Source of the DNA: JANXVY01 sp040080145
Lineage (GTDB): Bacteria > Pseudomonadota > Alphaproteobacteria > Rhizobiales > Hyphomicrobiaceae
Reading direction: 5' to 3'
Assembly (NCBI GenBank): GCA_040080145.1
Contig: JBEBJA010000219.1
Location: forward strand, 1 to 56,816
DNA length: 56,816 nucleotides
The position numbers and the translations under genes were made by a program. Below the pieces are notes generated by a model. The model was not told the origin of the DNA. It saw nothing but the letters and a program-made list of their open reading frames with translations, and did no database searches. Positions 18,075-26,947 of this stretch are shown one piece after another (positions within the stretch are counted from its first letter, which is position 1; each line of letters starts with the position of its first letter).

Positions 18075-18758
18075 TCAAAACAGCGCAATCGAAGCCCCTT
18101 GCGGAACGCTGCCTGTGGGCGACGCACACGCCTCCGCCGCCGGGATGATCTGGTCTGCACGATCAACGACCGAAAAGCGGACGTCGAGGCCGGAGCGAAT
18201 GAACGTATCGGCCTTCATGTGCTTGAGCAGGTCGAGGAATGGAGTCCAGAACCCGTCGATGTTGGCAACGACGATGGGCTTTGCATGGCGGCCAAGTTGC
18301 GACCAGGTCAATTGCTCGACAAGTTCTTCCAGTGTGCCGATCCCGCCGGGAAGGGCGATGAAGGCGTCCGAGCGTTCAAACATCAACCGTTTGCGTTCAT
18401 GCATGTCTTTGGTGATGATCAGCTCATCGGCGGCATCCAAGGCCTTTTCCTTGTCGAGGAGGAATTCGGGAATGATGCCGGTGACGCGGCCGCCGTGAGC
18501 GATTGTGGCGCGCGCGACATCGCCCATCAAGCCAAGCCCGCCGCCGCCGTAGACGAGGCCGATCCCGCGTTCGGCCAGTGTCTGACCAAGGATGACGGCG
18601 GCCCGTGAATAGTGCGGATTAAGGCCCCTGCCCGAGCCACAATAAACGCAAACGGTGCGGATGCTCGATGCGCCGGCGGGGGTGGCCGGTCCTGCACCAC
18701 CAACGTAAAGGGCGGCATTGTCTTGCCCCGTGTCGCCGTTGATATGGCTTTTAGTCAT
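18075..18758 (-). CDS. LOG-family (TIGR00730) Rossmann-fold protein
   Basis: The 227-residue protein has the LOG-family motif PGGIGTLEE at 137-145 and the preceding HERKRLMFE at 120-128. Many members are cytokinin riboside 5'-monophosphate phosphoribohydrolases that release a free base from a nucleotide. The Rossmann-type N-terminus TVCVYCGSGRG starts near 35. The first 30 residues are a poorly conserved extension. The gene ends 78 bases before the M48 peptidase gene. A role in nucleotide clearance is more likely here than plant-hormone synthesis. Confidence 0.9.
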   Translation of the reverse strand: MTKSHINGDTGQDNAALYVGGAGPATPAGASSIRTVCVYCGSGRGLNPHYSRAAVILGQTLAERGIGLVYGGGGLGLMGDVARATIAHGGRVTGIIPEFLLDKEKALDAADELIITKDMHERKRLMFERSDAFIALPGGIGTLEELVEQLTWSQLGRHAKPIVVANIDGFWTPFLDLLKHMKADTFIRSGLDVRFSVVDRADQIIPAAEACASPTGSVPQGASIALF

Positions 18759-19059
18759 GGTCGCTTCCTTGTCGTACGCCGCTCATTGTCATCATGTAGG
18801 GAACGTCTGCCGCTTTTTTCAGCATGCTCTGAACAATACCTCACGATCATCCGATTATCTGCCACCGTACGCCCAAAATGAGGCCCGTCAGCAGGATGAT
18901 ATTTGCTCAACCTTACGGCGCAAGGTATGAATGAGGGCTATACGAATGGTGCACGCTGCGGCACATGGAAAACGGAGCCGAGGGCCGTGATACTCGGTTA
19001 TGCGTAGCAATTGGTCGATGCGTGCTGGGCACAAGCTCGTGGGAAGCGAGAATTTAAAG
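18759..19059. promoter_or_regulatory. Divergent region with weak promoter for the LysM gene
   Basis: TTGCTC at 18903-18908 and TATGAA at 18926-18931, spaced 17 bases, form a plausible but weak plus-strand promoter for the LysM gene. I saw no other structure and no promoter for the LOG-family gene. Confidence 0.3.
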
Positions 19060-20514
19060 ATGCAGAAGCGTGTTCTATCCATTTTGAGCGCTGGAGGCAC
19101 AAGGCTGCTCCTCGCAGGTGGGCTCTTGCTGGCGGTTGGACTGCCGCCTGCCCCCGCTACCGCTCAAACGGCAAATCGGGGAACCCCGGCTGCAGGGACC
19201 TCCGGGGAACTTGAAAAACTGATACAGCCGGTAACGGACTGGCTGGAGCGGGCCAACCGCGAGTATCAGGACAATGTCGTGCGCGAATTGTCGGTTCCAA
19301 CCGGCCATGGGGGCGATCTTGAAGCGGCAAAGGCGGCACAGGTTTCCAGAGGGGTGCCGGGGCTCATTGAGCGAGTCAAGGACTACCTCGGGATCGAGAC
19401 GGCCAAGACCCCGATAGCTGATCCCACAGCGTTGACAGAAGCCGCTTCGCGTGATGAGGCGCTCAAGCGTCAGTTGGAGGCGCGCAAACTCGAACAGGAG
19501 CGCAACGCAGAACAGCAGCGCGCAGCCGAGCAGCAGCGGCTGGCAATGGAGGCCAAAAAGACCGCCGAGGCCGTGGACGCGATAACGAAGCAAAATCAAA
19601 AGGCGGCCGAAGCCGCGCGTCTAGCCAGCGAAGAGCGGCGCAAGGCGGGTGAAAAGCCACAGGCCACCACCAAGACCGCCGGGGTTGAACCGTCAAAGCT
19701 GGACGCCAAAACCTTAGCGGACAAGGCAGCAGCAGACTTGGCAGCAGCCGAACGCAAGGCAGCAGCCGAAACGGAAGCGGTCAAGCGTAAGGCAGTTGCA
19801 GCGGCTGAAAAGGTAGCGGCCGAAAAGGCGGAAGCCGATCGAAAGGCTGTAGCGGCCGCCGAAAAGGCGGCGGCAGACAAGTTGGCAGCGGAGCGCAAAA
19901 CGCTTGCGGAAGCCAGCAAGGCGGATGCGGCCCGCAAGGCAGCCGCAGCCGGCGAGAAAGCGGCGGCAGACCGTAAAGCCATGGCGGCCTTGGACGAGCC
20001 CAAACGCAAGCAGGAAGCAGCACCCCAACAGGCACAGGCGCAAAAAGATCAGGCAGCAGCCGATGCAGCCCGCAAGGCGGCACAGACGCCGAAAGTCGCC
20101 GATGGCGATACGGCAGCACCATTACAACTACCAACCGCCGGCAAGACCGCAGGGCAGCGCCCGGCGGATCAGGCAGCCGGATCAACCGTGCGGGGAACGG
20201 AAAAAGCGACCAAACGCGTCAAAGTCGCTGTCCGCGACGTTGGCAGCGACAAGCGATCCGGCAAGGTGGGACGGTGCGCGCGGGCTGGACGCGACGTCGA
20301 ACTTCCCGCGATGTATGTCGTGAAAAGCGGTGATACGCTGTGGGATATCTCGCGGCGCTACTACAATAAGGGCATGCGCTTTGAAAAGATTGTCCGGGCC
20401 AACCAGAATAAGATCGGCTCGCCCGATCTGATCTTCCCTTGCCAGAAATTCTTCCTACCCGGTCGTAGCGCGCTCTACTGGGCGCTGCCGATGGATGATA
20501 CCGGTGCCTCGTGA
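19060..20514 (+). CDS. Exported LysM protein with long Ala/Lys-rich coiled coil
   Basis: I start at 19060 because MQKRVLSILSAGGTRLLLAG opens a clear signal peptide ending near APATAQ. The mature protein has a short globular start (about 40-110), then about 250 residues of Ala/Lys/Glu repeats (for example AAEKAAADKLAAERK) like the TolA stalk. The C-terminus is one LysM domain (YVVKSGDTLWDISRRYYNKG, then NKIGSPDLIFPCQKFFLPG). LysM binds peptidoglycan glycans. I infer a periplasm-spanning protein fixed to the wall. Its function is unknown. Confidence 0.8.
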   Translation: MQKRVLSILSAGGTRLLLAGGLLLAVGLPPAPATAQTANRGTPAAGTSGELEKLIQPVTDWLERANREYQDNVVRELSVPTGHGGDLEAAKAAQVSRGVPGLIERVKDYLGIETAKTPIADPTALTEAASRDEALKRQLEARKLEQERNAEQQRAAEQQRLAMEAKKTAEAVDAITKQNQKAAEAARLASEERRKAGEKPQATTKTAGVEPSKLDAKTLADKAAADLAAAERKAAAETEAVKRKAVAAAEKVAAEKAEADRKAVAAAEKAAADKLAAERKTLAEASKADAARKAAAAGEKAAADRKAMAALDEPKRKQEAAPQQAQAQKDQAAADAARKAAQTPKVADGDTAAPLQLPTAGKTAGQRPADQAAGSTVRGTEKATKRVKVAVRDVGSDKRSGKVGRCARAGRDVELPAMYVVKSGDTLWDISRRYYNKGMRFEKIVRANQNKIGSPDLIFPCQKFFLPGRSALYWALPMDDTGAS

Positions 20515-20790
20515 TGAGCGTTGAGCGTCTGCCACTGATCCAAGGCCTTCCATGGGAAGATCCAAACCCTCCCATAAAGAAAGCCCTTCCATGAAAAACA
20601 AGCCCTTCCGCGGGAATTAGGCGTTGTCATGTTGGGATGCCGGATCGCCTTTGGGCTGGAACCCGCAAGGGACTGGTCAAGGCGGGGTGGGATAGTTACG
20701 TTGTCAGCCATCATCTGGTGACGGTTGCGGCCTTTTATGAGGGGCGCGGGTTGGTCGCGCTTCAACACTACTCGGGCAGAAACTGAATTC
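20515..20790. other. Intergenic region with GCCCTTCC repeats
   Basis: The octamer GCCCTTCC occurs at 20583-20590 and 20602-20609, 19 bases apart. A related GGCCTTCC is at 20544-20551, inside the palindrome CTTCCATGGGAAG. The role is unknown. I saw no gene, and no certain terminator for the LysM gene. Confidence 0.3.
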
Positions 20791-22731
20791 ATGAATCCAA
20801 GATCCCACGGGCACGCTGCCCCCCACGGTGCGGCTGGCGGCAAACGTGATCCGCTTTCGTTGGCAAATCGCGCCGATCATTGGACGGTCGTGCGCGGACT
20901 GTTGCCGCTCGTGTGGCCGCAAGGGCGGCCCGATCTTCGCGCAAAGGTCGTCTATGCGTTTGCGATCTTGGTCATCGCCAAGCTGGTGACGATTGCCGTC
21001 CCGGTGTTCTACAAGCAGGCGACCGACGCGCTGGTGCCGGGTACGACCCTGGCGCAAGGGCTAGGGCTGGGCGCGATGGCGCTGATCCTGGCCTATGGCA
21101 CGACGCGCGTTCTGATGATGGTGCTGAACCAGGTTCGCGATGTCATCTTTACCCGCGTTGGCCAGCACGCAGCCCGCGAATTGAACAACAAGACGTTCGA
21201 GCACCTGCACAAGCTGTCGCTGCGGTTCCATCTGGAGCGGCGGACGGGCGGACTATCGCGCGTCATCGAACGCGGAACGCGAGGCGTTGAACTCATTCTG
21301 CGGATGGGCGTGCTGAACCTCGTGCCGACAGCGCTAGAGTTGGTGCTCGTGTGCGCAATGCTCTGGTATTATTTCTCGTGGGAGTACGTGGTCGTCGTCC
21401 TGCTGACGGTCGGCGCGTACATGTGGTTCACGTTCTCGGCCAGCGAATGGCGCATCGCGATCCGCCGCGAGATGAACGACAGCGATAACGACGCCAACAC
21501 CAAAGCAATCGACAGCCTTCTCAACTATGAAACCGTCAAGTATTTCGGTAACGAGGGCCTCGAAGCCAAGCGTTTCGACGTGTCGATGCGCAAGTACGAA
21601 GAAGCCAGCGTCAAGACCTACTACTCTTTAGGCGTACTCAATTCGGGTCAGGCCCTGATTTTCACCATCGGCACCACGGTCTGCATGCTGCTGGCGGCGC
21701 GCGGTGTGCTCAATGGCACGCATACCGTCGGCGATTTCGTGATGATCAACGCGCTGATGATCCAGTTGTCCATTCCGCTCAACTTTCTCGGCATGGTGTA
21801 TCGTGAAATCAAGCAAGGGCTCGTCGATCTGGAGACGATGTTTGCGTTGCTGTCCGAATACCCCGAGGTGCAGGACAAGCCGGGCGCCAAACCGCTCGAT
21901 GTCCGACATGGCGAGATTGCATTCGACAACGTCAACTTCGCCTACGACCCAGAGCGCGGCATCCTGAAGAATGTCTCGTTCACGGTGCCGGCGGGCCAAA
22001 TGGTTGCAATTGTGGGTCCCTCGGGTGCGGGCAAATCGACGATCTCGCGCATTCTGTTCCGCTTCTATGACATCCAATCGGGTGCCGTGACAATCGACGG
22101 CCAGGATATCCGCGACGTGACACAGGCCTCTGTGCGCGCAGCCATTGGCGTGGTCCCGCAAGACACGGTGCTGTTTAATGATACGATTTTCTACAACATC
22201 AAATACGGGCGTCCCGAAGCGACCGATGAAGAGGTCTACGCAGCGGCCAAGCTCGCCCAGATCGACGGGTTCATCCGCACGCTGCCGCAAGGCTATCAGT
22301 CGATGGTCGGCGAGCGCGGATTGAAGCTATCAGGTGGGGAAAAGCAGCGGGTCGCCATTGCACGCACAATTTTAAAGGGGCCGCCGATCCTGGTCTTGGA
22401 CGAAGCAACCAGCGCGCTCGACAGCCACACGGAAAAGGAAATCCAAGACGCGCTCGACAAAGTGTCGAAGAACCGGACGACGCTGGTCATTGCCCATCGG
22501 TTGTCGACGATCATCCATGCCGACGTGATTTTGGTGCTCGAGAAGGGCCAGATTGCCGAACAGGGCACCCACGCCGAGTTGATCGAAAAGGGCGGGCTCT
22601 ATGCCAGCTTGTGGGATCGTCAGCGGCAGGCCGAAAAGGCGCGCGAGGAATTGGCACAAGTGCTCGAAGCAGCTCAGAAGGCCGGTGCATTGCGTCCCGG
22701 CGACGCCAAGCTACCGGAAGTCGTGCGATAG
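20791..22731 (+). CDS. Atm1/HMT1-type ABC exporter (fused permease-ATPase)
   Basis: This half-transporter resembles mitochondrial Atm1 and its alphaproteobacterial relatives, which export glutathione-bound metals or sulfur species. I choose the ATG at 20791 (MNPRSHGHAAPHG) over an upstream start. Six membrane helices lie at about 45-320, with the family's LRAKVVYAFAILVIAKLVTI and FKQATDAL-like VFYKQATDAL. The ATPase domain has VGPSGAGKST, LSGGEKQRVAIART and ILVLDEATSALDSHT, followed by the switch IAHRLST. The product is 646 residues. The His/Gly-rich N-terminus could bind metal. Confidence 0.93.
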   Translation: MNPRSHGHAAPHGAAGGKRDPLSLANRADHWTVVRGLLPLVWPQGRPDLRAKVVYAFAILVIAKLVTIAVPVFYKQATDALVPGTTLAQGLGLGAMALILAYGTTRVLMMVLNQVRDVIFTRVGQHAARELNNKTFEHLHKLSLRFHLERRTGGLSRVIERGTRGVELILRMGVLNLVPTALELVLVCAMLWYYFSWEYVVVVLLTVGAYMWFTFSASEWRIAIRREMNDSDNDANTKAIDSLLNYETVKYFGNEGLEAKRFDVSMRKYEEASVKTYYSLGVLNSGQALIFTIGTTVCMLLAARGVLNGTHTVGDFVMINALMIQLSIPLNFLGMVYREIKQGLVDLETMFALLSEYPEVQDKPGAKPLDVRHGEIAFDNVNFAYDPERGILKNVSFTVPAGQMVAIVGPSGAGKSTISRILFRFYDIQSGAVTIDGQDIRDVTQASVRAAIGVVPQDTVLFNDTIFYNIKYGRPEATDEEVYAAAKLAQIDGFIRTLPQGYQSMVGERGLKLSGGEKQRVAIARTILKGPPILVLDEATSALDSHTEKEIQDALDKVSKNRTTLVIAHRLSTIIHADVILVLEKGQIAEQGTHAELIEKGGLYASLWDRQRQAEKAREELAQVLEAAQKAGALRPGDAKLPEVVR

Positions 22732-22845
22732 TCGGCTTTCGCGCAGGATCACTAAATGAATGCAAGGGGTTGTCCTGTAGTGTTAACCAGATCTGTGCTG
22801 TTGGGCATTAGAATGGCGTGACCAGCTGCCCATGTCGGCAGGGCA

Positions 22846-23559
22846 ATGGAACCGGTTTTCAACAAGATGTGGCAACAACTTACCGCGCGCTTCAAGGACG
22901 GTCTTGCTGTCGCGTGGGGTGCTGCCGGGCCGTGGCTGCTGCGGGCAGCGGCGCTGCTGGTCGCGTTTGTGCGCGGGCCGGTGCGCGATGTGGCCCAAAC
23001 CCTGCTTCAGATTGTTGCGGCCCTGATCGTGCTGTTCCTCGAATGGGGATGGCGGCCGCTTGAGGCAGCCCTAGCCCGCCTGTCTAAATATTTCGTCTTC
23101 GCGCGCGTTGAGGCATGGCTCAAATCGCTGCCGCCGTATGGTGCGCTCGCAATGTTTGCAGCGCCTGCTGTCTGCCTATTCCCGCTCAAACTCTTGGCGC
23201 TTTACCTGTTTGCCACGGGACACGCGGTTTTAGGTGTGGTGTTGATCGGGGGTGCCAAGGTCGCCGGAACAGCGATCGTGGCGCACATCTTCATGCTGAC
23301 ACAGCCCCAATTGATGCAGATCGCCTGGTTTAAAACCGCGTACGATGTCTTCATCCCTTGGAAAGAGCAGATGTTTGCCCAAATCCGGGCGTCCGCGGTC
23401 TGGCGCAATGGCCGGATTGTTCGCGTCGAGGTCAAGCGCTGGGTAAACCGGACGTGGCTTTCCCTGAAGCCGCAGCGTGCGTGGGTAAAGCGGCAGGCCG
23501 CGATCGTGAAGGCAGATGTGATGGCGTGGATCGCGCGGCTGTCGAAGGCCTTGCGTTAA
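22846..23559 (+). CDS. Conserved membrane protein of unknown function
   Basis: The 237-residue protein has two to three hydrophobic segments near 28-60 and two near 100-145 (ALAMFAAPAVCLFPLKLLAL, AVLGVVLIGGAKVAGTAIVA). A basic C-terminal part follows, rich in Arg, Lys and Trp (KRWVNRTWLSLKPQRAWVKR). I know similar uncharacterised proteins from Hyphomicrobiales but no function. A GGCAGGGC run precedes the start. It lies 115 bases behind the Atm1-like gene. Confidence 0.7.
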   Translation: MEPVFNKMWQQLTARFKDGLAVAWGAAGPWLLRAAALLVAFVRGPVRDVAQTLLQIVAALIVLFLEWGWRPLEAALARLSKYFVFARVEAWLKSLPPYGALAMFAAPAVCLFPLKLLALYLFATGHAVLGVVLIGGAKVAGTAIVAHIFMLTQPQLMQIAWFKTAYDVFIPWKEQMFAQIRASAVWRNGRIVRVEVKRWVNRTWLSLKPQRAWVKRQAAIVKADVMAWIARLSKALR

Positions 23560-23608
23560 CGGACCCATCGGGCTGCCGCCTAAACCCCCATCATTTTTAT
23601 GACTTTTG

Positions 23609-23639
23609 AAAGCGAGCTTCGTGTCCTGTTCGCTTTTTT
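23609..23639 (+). terminator. Rho-independent terminator
   Basis: AAAGCGA at 23609-23615 pairs with TCGCTTT at 23630-23636 across 14 bases. The second arm runs into a TTTTTT tract (23634-23639). It lies 50 bases after the membrane protein gene and before yicC. Confidence 0.5.
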
Positions 23640-23694
23640 CCTCAGTGCGGCTATAGGTTTGCGCTGAACACGAACAAGCGGGCAAACAGGCCAC

Positions 23695-24576
23695 ATGAAA
23701 AGCATGACGGGTTTTGGCCGCGCCGAGGGTGCAAGCGGCAACGCGAGCTGGTATTTTGAGATCCGCTCGGTGAACGGGCGCGGGCTCGATGTGCGCACGC
23801 GGCTCCCCAACGGCAGCGATGCCCTGGAGCCGAAAATCCGTGAAGCCCTGCAAAAACGAATCGCGCGCGGCAATGTCACCGTAAACCTCCAGTTCGATAA
23901 GACAGCGGCGGCTCCCGAAATCCGATTGAATGAGACAGCACTTGCCCAGGTGACGGCTGCCGCCGAACGGGTGCGCCAGATCACGGGCGGACCGCCGGCC
24001 GCAACCGAGGGGTTGCTGGGTCTGCGCGGTGTACTTGAGGTCGTCGAAGTGACGGAAACCGATGCGGAACTGGCGGCGCGGATGTTTGCCATGATGGCGA
24101 CATTTGAAAGCGCGCTCGACCAGTTTGTTGACAACCGGGCCGTTGAGGGCGGGCGCTTGGCCGCGATCCTGGCGGCGGAAGTCTCCGAGATCGAAACGCT
24201 GGTGGGGCGCGTTTCGGCATCTCCTGCGCGAAAGCCCGAAGCAATTGCGATGCGGTTGAACGAACAGATTCAAAAGCTGCTCAGTGCATCGGCCACGTTT
24301 GATGCGGACCGGTTGCATCAAGAAGCAGTCATGATCGCAACCCGTGCCGACGTCGAGGAAGAGCTTCAGCGGCTGGCAGTCCACATAGCAGCGGCGCGCG
24401 ATCTGATCGCCGAAGGCGTACCGGCTGGCCGCAAGTTTGATTTCCTGACACAGGAATTCAATCGCGAAGCCAATACCTTATGCTCCAAGGCCAACGATCC
24501 CGAGATTTCGCGGTGCGGTCTGGCCATGAAGGTGCTGATCGACCAGATGCGCGAACAAGTCGCCAATATCGAGTGA
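23695..24576 (+). CDS. yicC: YicC-family endoribonuclease
   Basis: YicC-family proteins are RNases; E. coli YicC helps degrade the small RNA RyhB. The 293 residues show the N-terminal MKSMTGFGRAEG and the C-terminal hallmark FDFLTQEFNREANTLCSKAND. The middle has EGLLGLRGVLEV, also typical. gmk begins eight bases downstream, the usual pairing in alphaproteobacteria. In many relatives mltG lies just upstream; here a terminator and an unrelated membrane protein gene take its place. Confidence 0.93.
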   Translation: MKSMTGFGRAEGASGNASWYFEIRSVNGRGLDVRTRLPNGSDALEPKIREALQKRIARGNVTVNLQFDKTAAAPEIRLNETALAQVTAAAERVRQITGGPPAATEGLLGLRGVLEVVEVTETDAELAARMFAMMATFESALDQFVDNRAVEGGRLAAILAAEVSEIETLVGRVSASPARKPEAIAMRLNEQIQKLLSASATFDADRLHQEAVMIATRADVEEELQRLAVHIAAARDLIAEGVPAGRKFDFLTQEFNREANTLCSKANDPEISRCGLAMKVLIDQMREQVANIE

Positions 24577-24584
24577 GCGATAAG

Positions 24585-25232
24585 ATGCCCAATCCGCATA
24601 CTAACATTTCCCGCCGAGGCCTGTTGCTGGTGCTGTCGTCACCGTCCGGGGCGGGGAAGACGACGCTGTCACGGGCGCTGCTGGCGGCGGACTTAAACAT
24701 CACCATGTCGGTGTCGGTCACGACGCGCAAAGCCCGGCCGGGCGAGGTCGAGGGCAAGGACTATTTTTTCACCGATGCCAGCGGCTATGCGGCGATGGAA
24801 GCTCGCGGCGATCTGCTCGAAGGCGCGACGGTGTTCGGCAATAGCTATGGCACGCCGCGTGCGCCGGTCGAAGCGGCGGTCAAAGCCGGCCGCGACGTGA
24901 TGTTCGACATCGACTGGCAGGGCGCGCAGCAGCTGGCCGAGAAGATGGCGGGCGATCTTGTAAGGGTGTTCATTCTGCCGCCGTCAGGCAAGGCACTCGA
25001 GCAAAGGCTGAATAACCGCGCGCTCGATCCCCCCGATGTCGTGACGCGGCGGATGGCCGAAGCCTCCGCTGAGCTGTCGCATTGGGCCGAGTATGATTAC
25101 GTCGTGGTCAATGAAAATGTCGCAGAAAGCCTTGCAGGCCTCCAGGCGATTTTAGCCGCAGAACGCTTGAAGCGTGACCGTCAGTCAGGCCTGTCCGCGT
25201 TCGTGCGCGGGCTTCAGAAGGGGCTGGAGTAG
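24585..25232 (+). CDS. gmk: Guanylate kinase
   Basis: The enzyme phosphorylates GMP to GDP with ATP. I choose the ATG at 24585, just behind yicC, because the upstream frame overlaps yicC and has no family sequence. The 215 residues contain the P-loop SSPSGAGKTT near 16-25, the GMP-binding SVTTRKARPGEVEGKDYFF and EGATVFGNSYGTP, then DIDWQGAQQL. All are standard. Confidence 0.96.
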   Translation: MPNPHTNISRRGLLLVLSSPSGAGKTTLSRALLAADLNITMSVSVTTRKARPGEVEGKDYFFTDASGYAAMEARGDLLEGATVFGNSYGTPRAPVEAAVKAGRDVMFDIDWQGAQQLAEKMAGDLVRVFILPPSGKALEQRLNNRALDPPDVVTRRMAEASAELSHWAEYDYVVVNENVAESLAGLQAILAAERLKRDRQSGLSAFVRGLQKGLE

Positions 25233-25399
25233 GTTCTCACTTGTTGGATCAAGCGGTCGTTACCGCGCAAACCAACGCTCGGTCTAAAATGGTGTTGGGT
25301 TCCCTCAAGGAACGTCTAACGAATCGCGCGCTAGTGCTTGACCCAACCTGCAAGTTGACTAGGACTTTAGTTTAACGAAGACTCGGAAGCGGACGGTTG
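25233..25399. other. Intergenic region between gmk and the GT39-like gene
   Basis: TTGACT occurs near 25352 but no matching -10 hexamer lies at normal spacing. I saw no hairpin with a T-tract. A promoter for the next gene is expected but cannot be assigned. Confidence 0.3.
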
Positions 25400-26947
25400 A
25401 TGGATCAGCGAGTTAAGGGCGGCACGGTTTGGGTAAGCCAGCGCAATTGGCAGGTAGGGCCGCTGGCGGTACCTGTTTGGCTGATCCTGGCGCTGGGCGC
25501 GCTGCTTGCCGTCCGGCTTCTGGCCCTGGTGTTCAACAAGACGGACCTGTTCTTCGACGAGGCGCAGTATTGGGCGTGGAGCGTCGAGCCAGCGTTCGGG
25601 TATTATTCCAAGCCGCCATTGATTGCGTGGATCATTGCGCTGGCAACGGGGGTGTGCGGTCAGGGCGAAGCGTGCATTCGCAGTCCTGCGCCAATCTTGC
25701 ATACCATGACGGCGCTGAGCGTATTCGCGCTGGGCGCTCGGTTATATGAACCGCGAATTGGCGCGCTCGCGGCGCTGGCGTTCGCGCTGTTGCCGGGGGT
25801 GTCGTTTTCGGCGGGCATTATTTCGACCGACGTGCCGCTGCTCCTGTGCTGGGCACTCGCAATTCTGGCATTCGCTGCGCTGTTTGAGACGCGCGATTGG
25901 TGGCCGGCTTGGCTGCTCGCAGCAGCCTTGGGGTTCGGGCTCAACGCCAAGTATGCGATGGCGTGGTTCATCCTCTGCGCAGCCTTGTATCTGATCGCCA
26001 CTCCGCAACGGCGGAACGTGTTGCGCGACAAGCGGCTATGGACAGGTCTGGCGCTCGGGGCGGCGCTCATCGTGCCCAACATGATCTGGAATCAGGCACA
26101 TAGCTTTGCGACGTTCTCGCATACGGCGGACAACGCGAAGTGGGAGGGCGGGCTGTTCCATCCGCTCAAGGCGCTGGAGTTCTTTGGTAGTCAGTTCGGC
26201 GTGTTCGGTCCGTTGTATTTCGCCGGGTTGCTGGTGATCGTCTGGCGCGGATGGAAGCAGGTATTGCCGGACGCGGACCGGCTGCTGATGGCATTTTGTC
26301 TGCCGCTGGTGGCGCTCATCACAGTGCAGGCGTTCGTGTCGCGCGCGCATCCCAATTGGGCGGCAATTGCATATGTGCCAGGTGTTGTGCTGGTGATCGC
26401 AACGCTGGTGCGCGACGCGGAATGGGGATGGCTCAAGGCGAGTTATTGGATCCACGCGGCAGTGCTGGCACTGCTGATTGCCGGTACAGTGACGGCGGGC
26501 GCGGTGCGCTCCCCCATCAAGCTAGATCCATTGGCGCGAACGCTGGGCTGGCGCGAGATCGCAGCGGCGACGCGGGCGGAGATCGCGGCCGCTAAAGCAG
26601 CAGGAAAGCCCTATGCCGCCGTGATTTCCGATGACCGGTCGGTAACGGCGGAGCTGTTGTATTACATGCGGGCCGAGCCGGTGCCGGTGCTGGCTTGGAA
26701 GGCGGCTGCGCGTCCCCACGATCATTTTGAGCTGACACGCCCGTTCAAGGGTGGCGCGCAGGAACCAGCCTTACTGGTCACTCTGGGCAAAATGCCGGTT
26801 GCAGAAACTCCCGTGAAGGCCGGCCAGCGGTCGATCTACGGGGCGTTCGCCAACGTAGTGCCGGTGGCCGTGCGCGATGTACCAGCCGGGATCAACGACA
26901 CGCGCCGCGTCTCATTTTTCGCACTCTCAGGCTTCAAGGGACCATGA
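25400..26947 (+). CDS. ArnT/PMT-like membrane glycosyltransferase (GT39/GT83)
   Basis: The protein has about ten membrane helices and an acidic motif in the first periplasmic loop (FFDEAQYWAWSVEPAFGYYSKPP), where GT-C enzymes such as ArnT and protein O-mannosyltransferases carry catalytic residues. They use polyprenyl-phosphate sugars. A soluble C-terminal domain follows (about 370-515). I use the ATG at 25400; the codon before it is a TTG. The stop overlaps the next start by four bases (ATGA). The acceptor, lipid or protein, is unknown. Confidence 0.82.
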   Translation: MDQRVKGGTVWVSQRNWQVGPLAVPVWLILALGALLAVRLLALVFNKTDLFFDEAQYWAWSVEPAFGYYSKPPLIAWIIALATGVCGQGEACIRSPAPILHTMTALSVFALGARLYEPRIGALAALAFALLPGVSFSAGIISTDVPLLLCWALAILAFAALFETRDWWPAWLLAAALGFGLNAKYAMAWFILCAALYLIATPQRRNVLRDKRLWTGLALGAALIVPNMIWNQAHSFATFSHTADNAKWEGGLFHPLKALEFFGSQFGVFGPLYFAGLLVIVWRGWKQVLPDADRLLMAFCLPLVALITVQAFVSRAHPNWAAIAYVPGVVLVIATLVRDAEWGWLKASYWIHAAVLALLIAGTVTAGAVRSPIKLDPLARTLGWREIAAATRAEIAAAKAAGKPYAAVISDDRSVTAELLYYMRAEPVPVLAWKAAARPHDHFELTRPFKGGAQEPALLVTLGKMPVAETPVKAGQRSIYGAFANVVPVAVRDVPAGINDTRRVSFFALSGFKGP

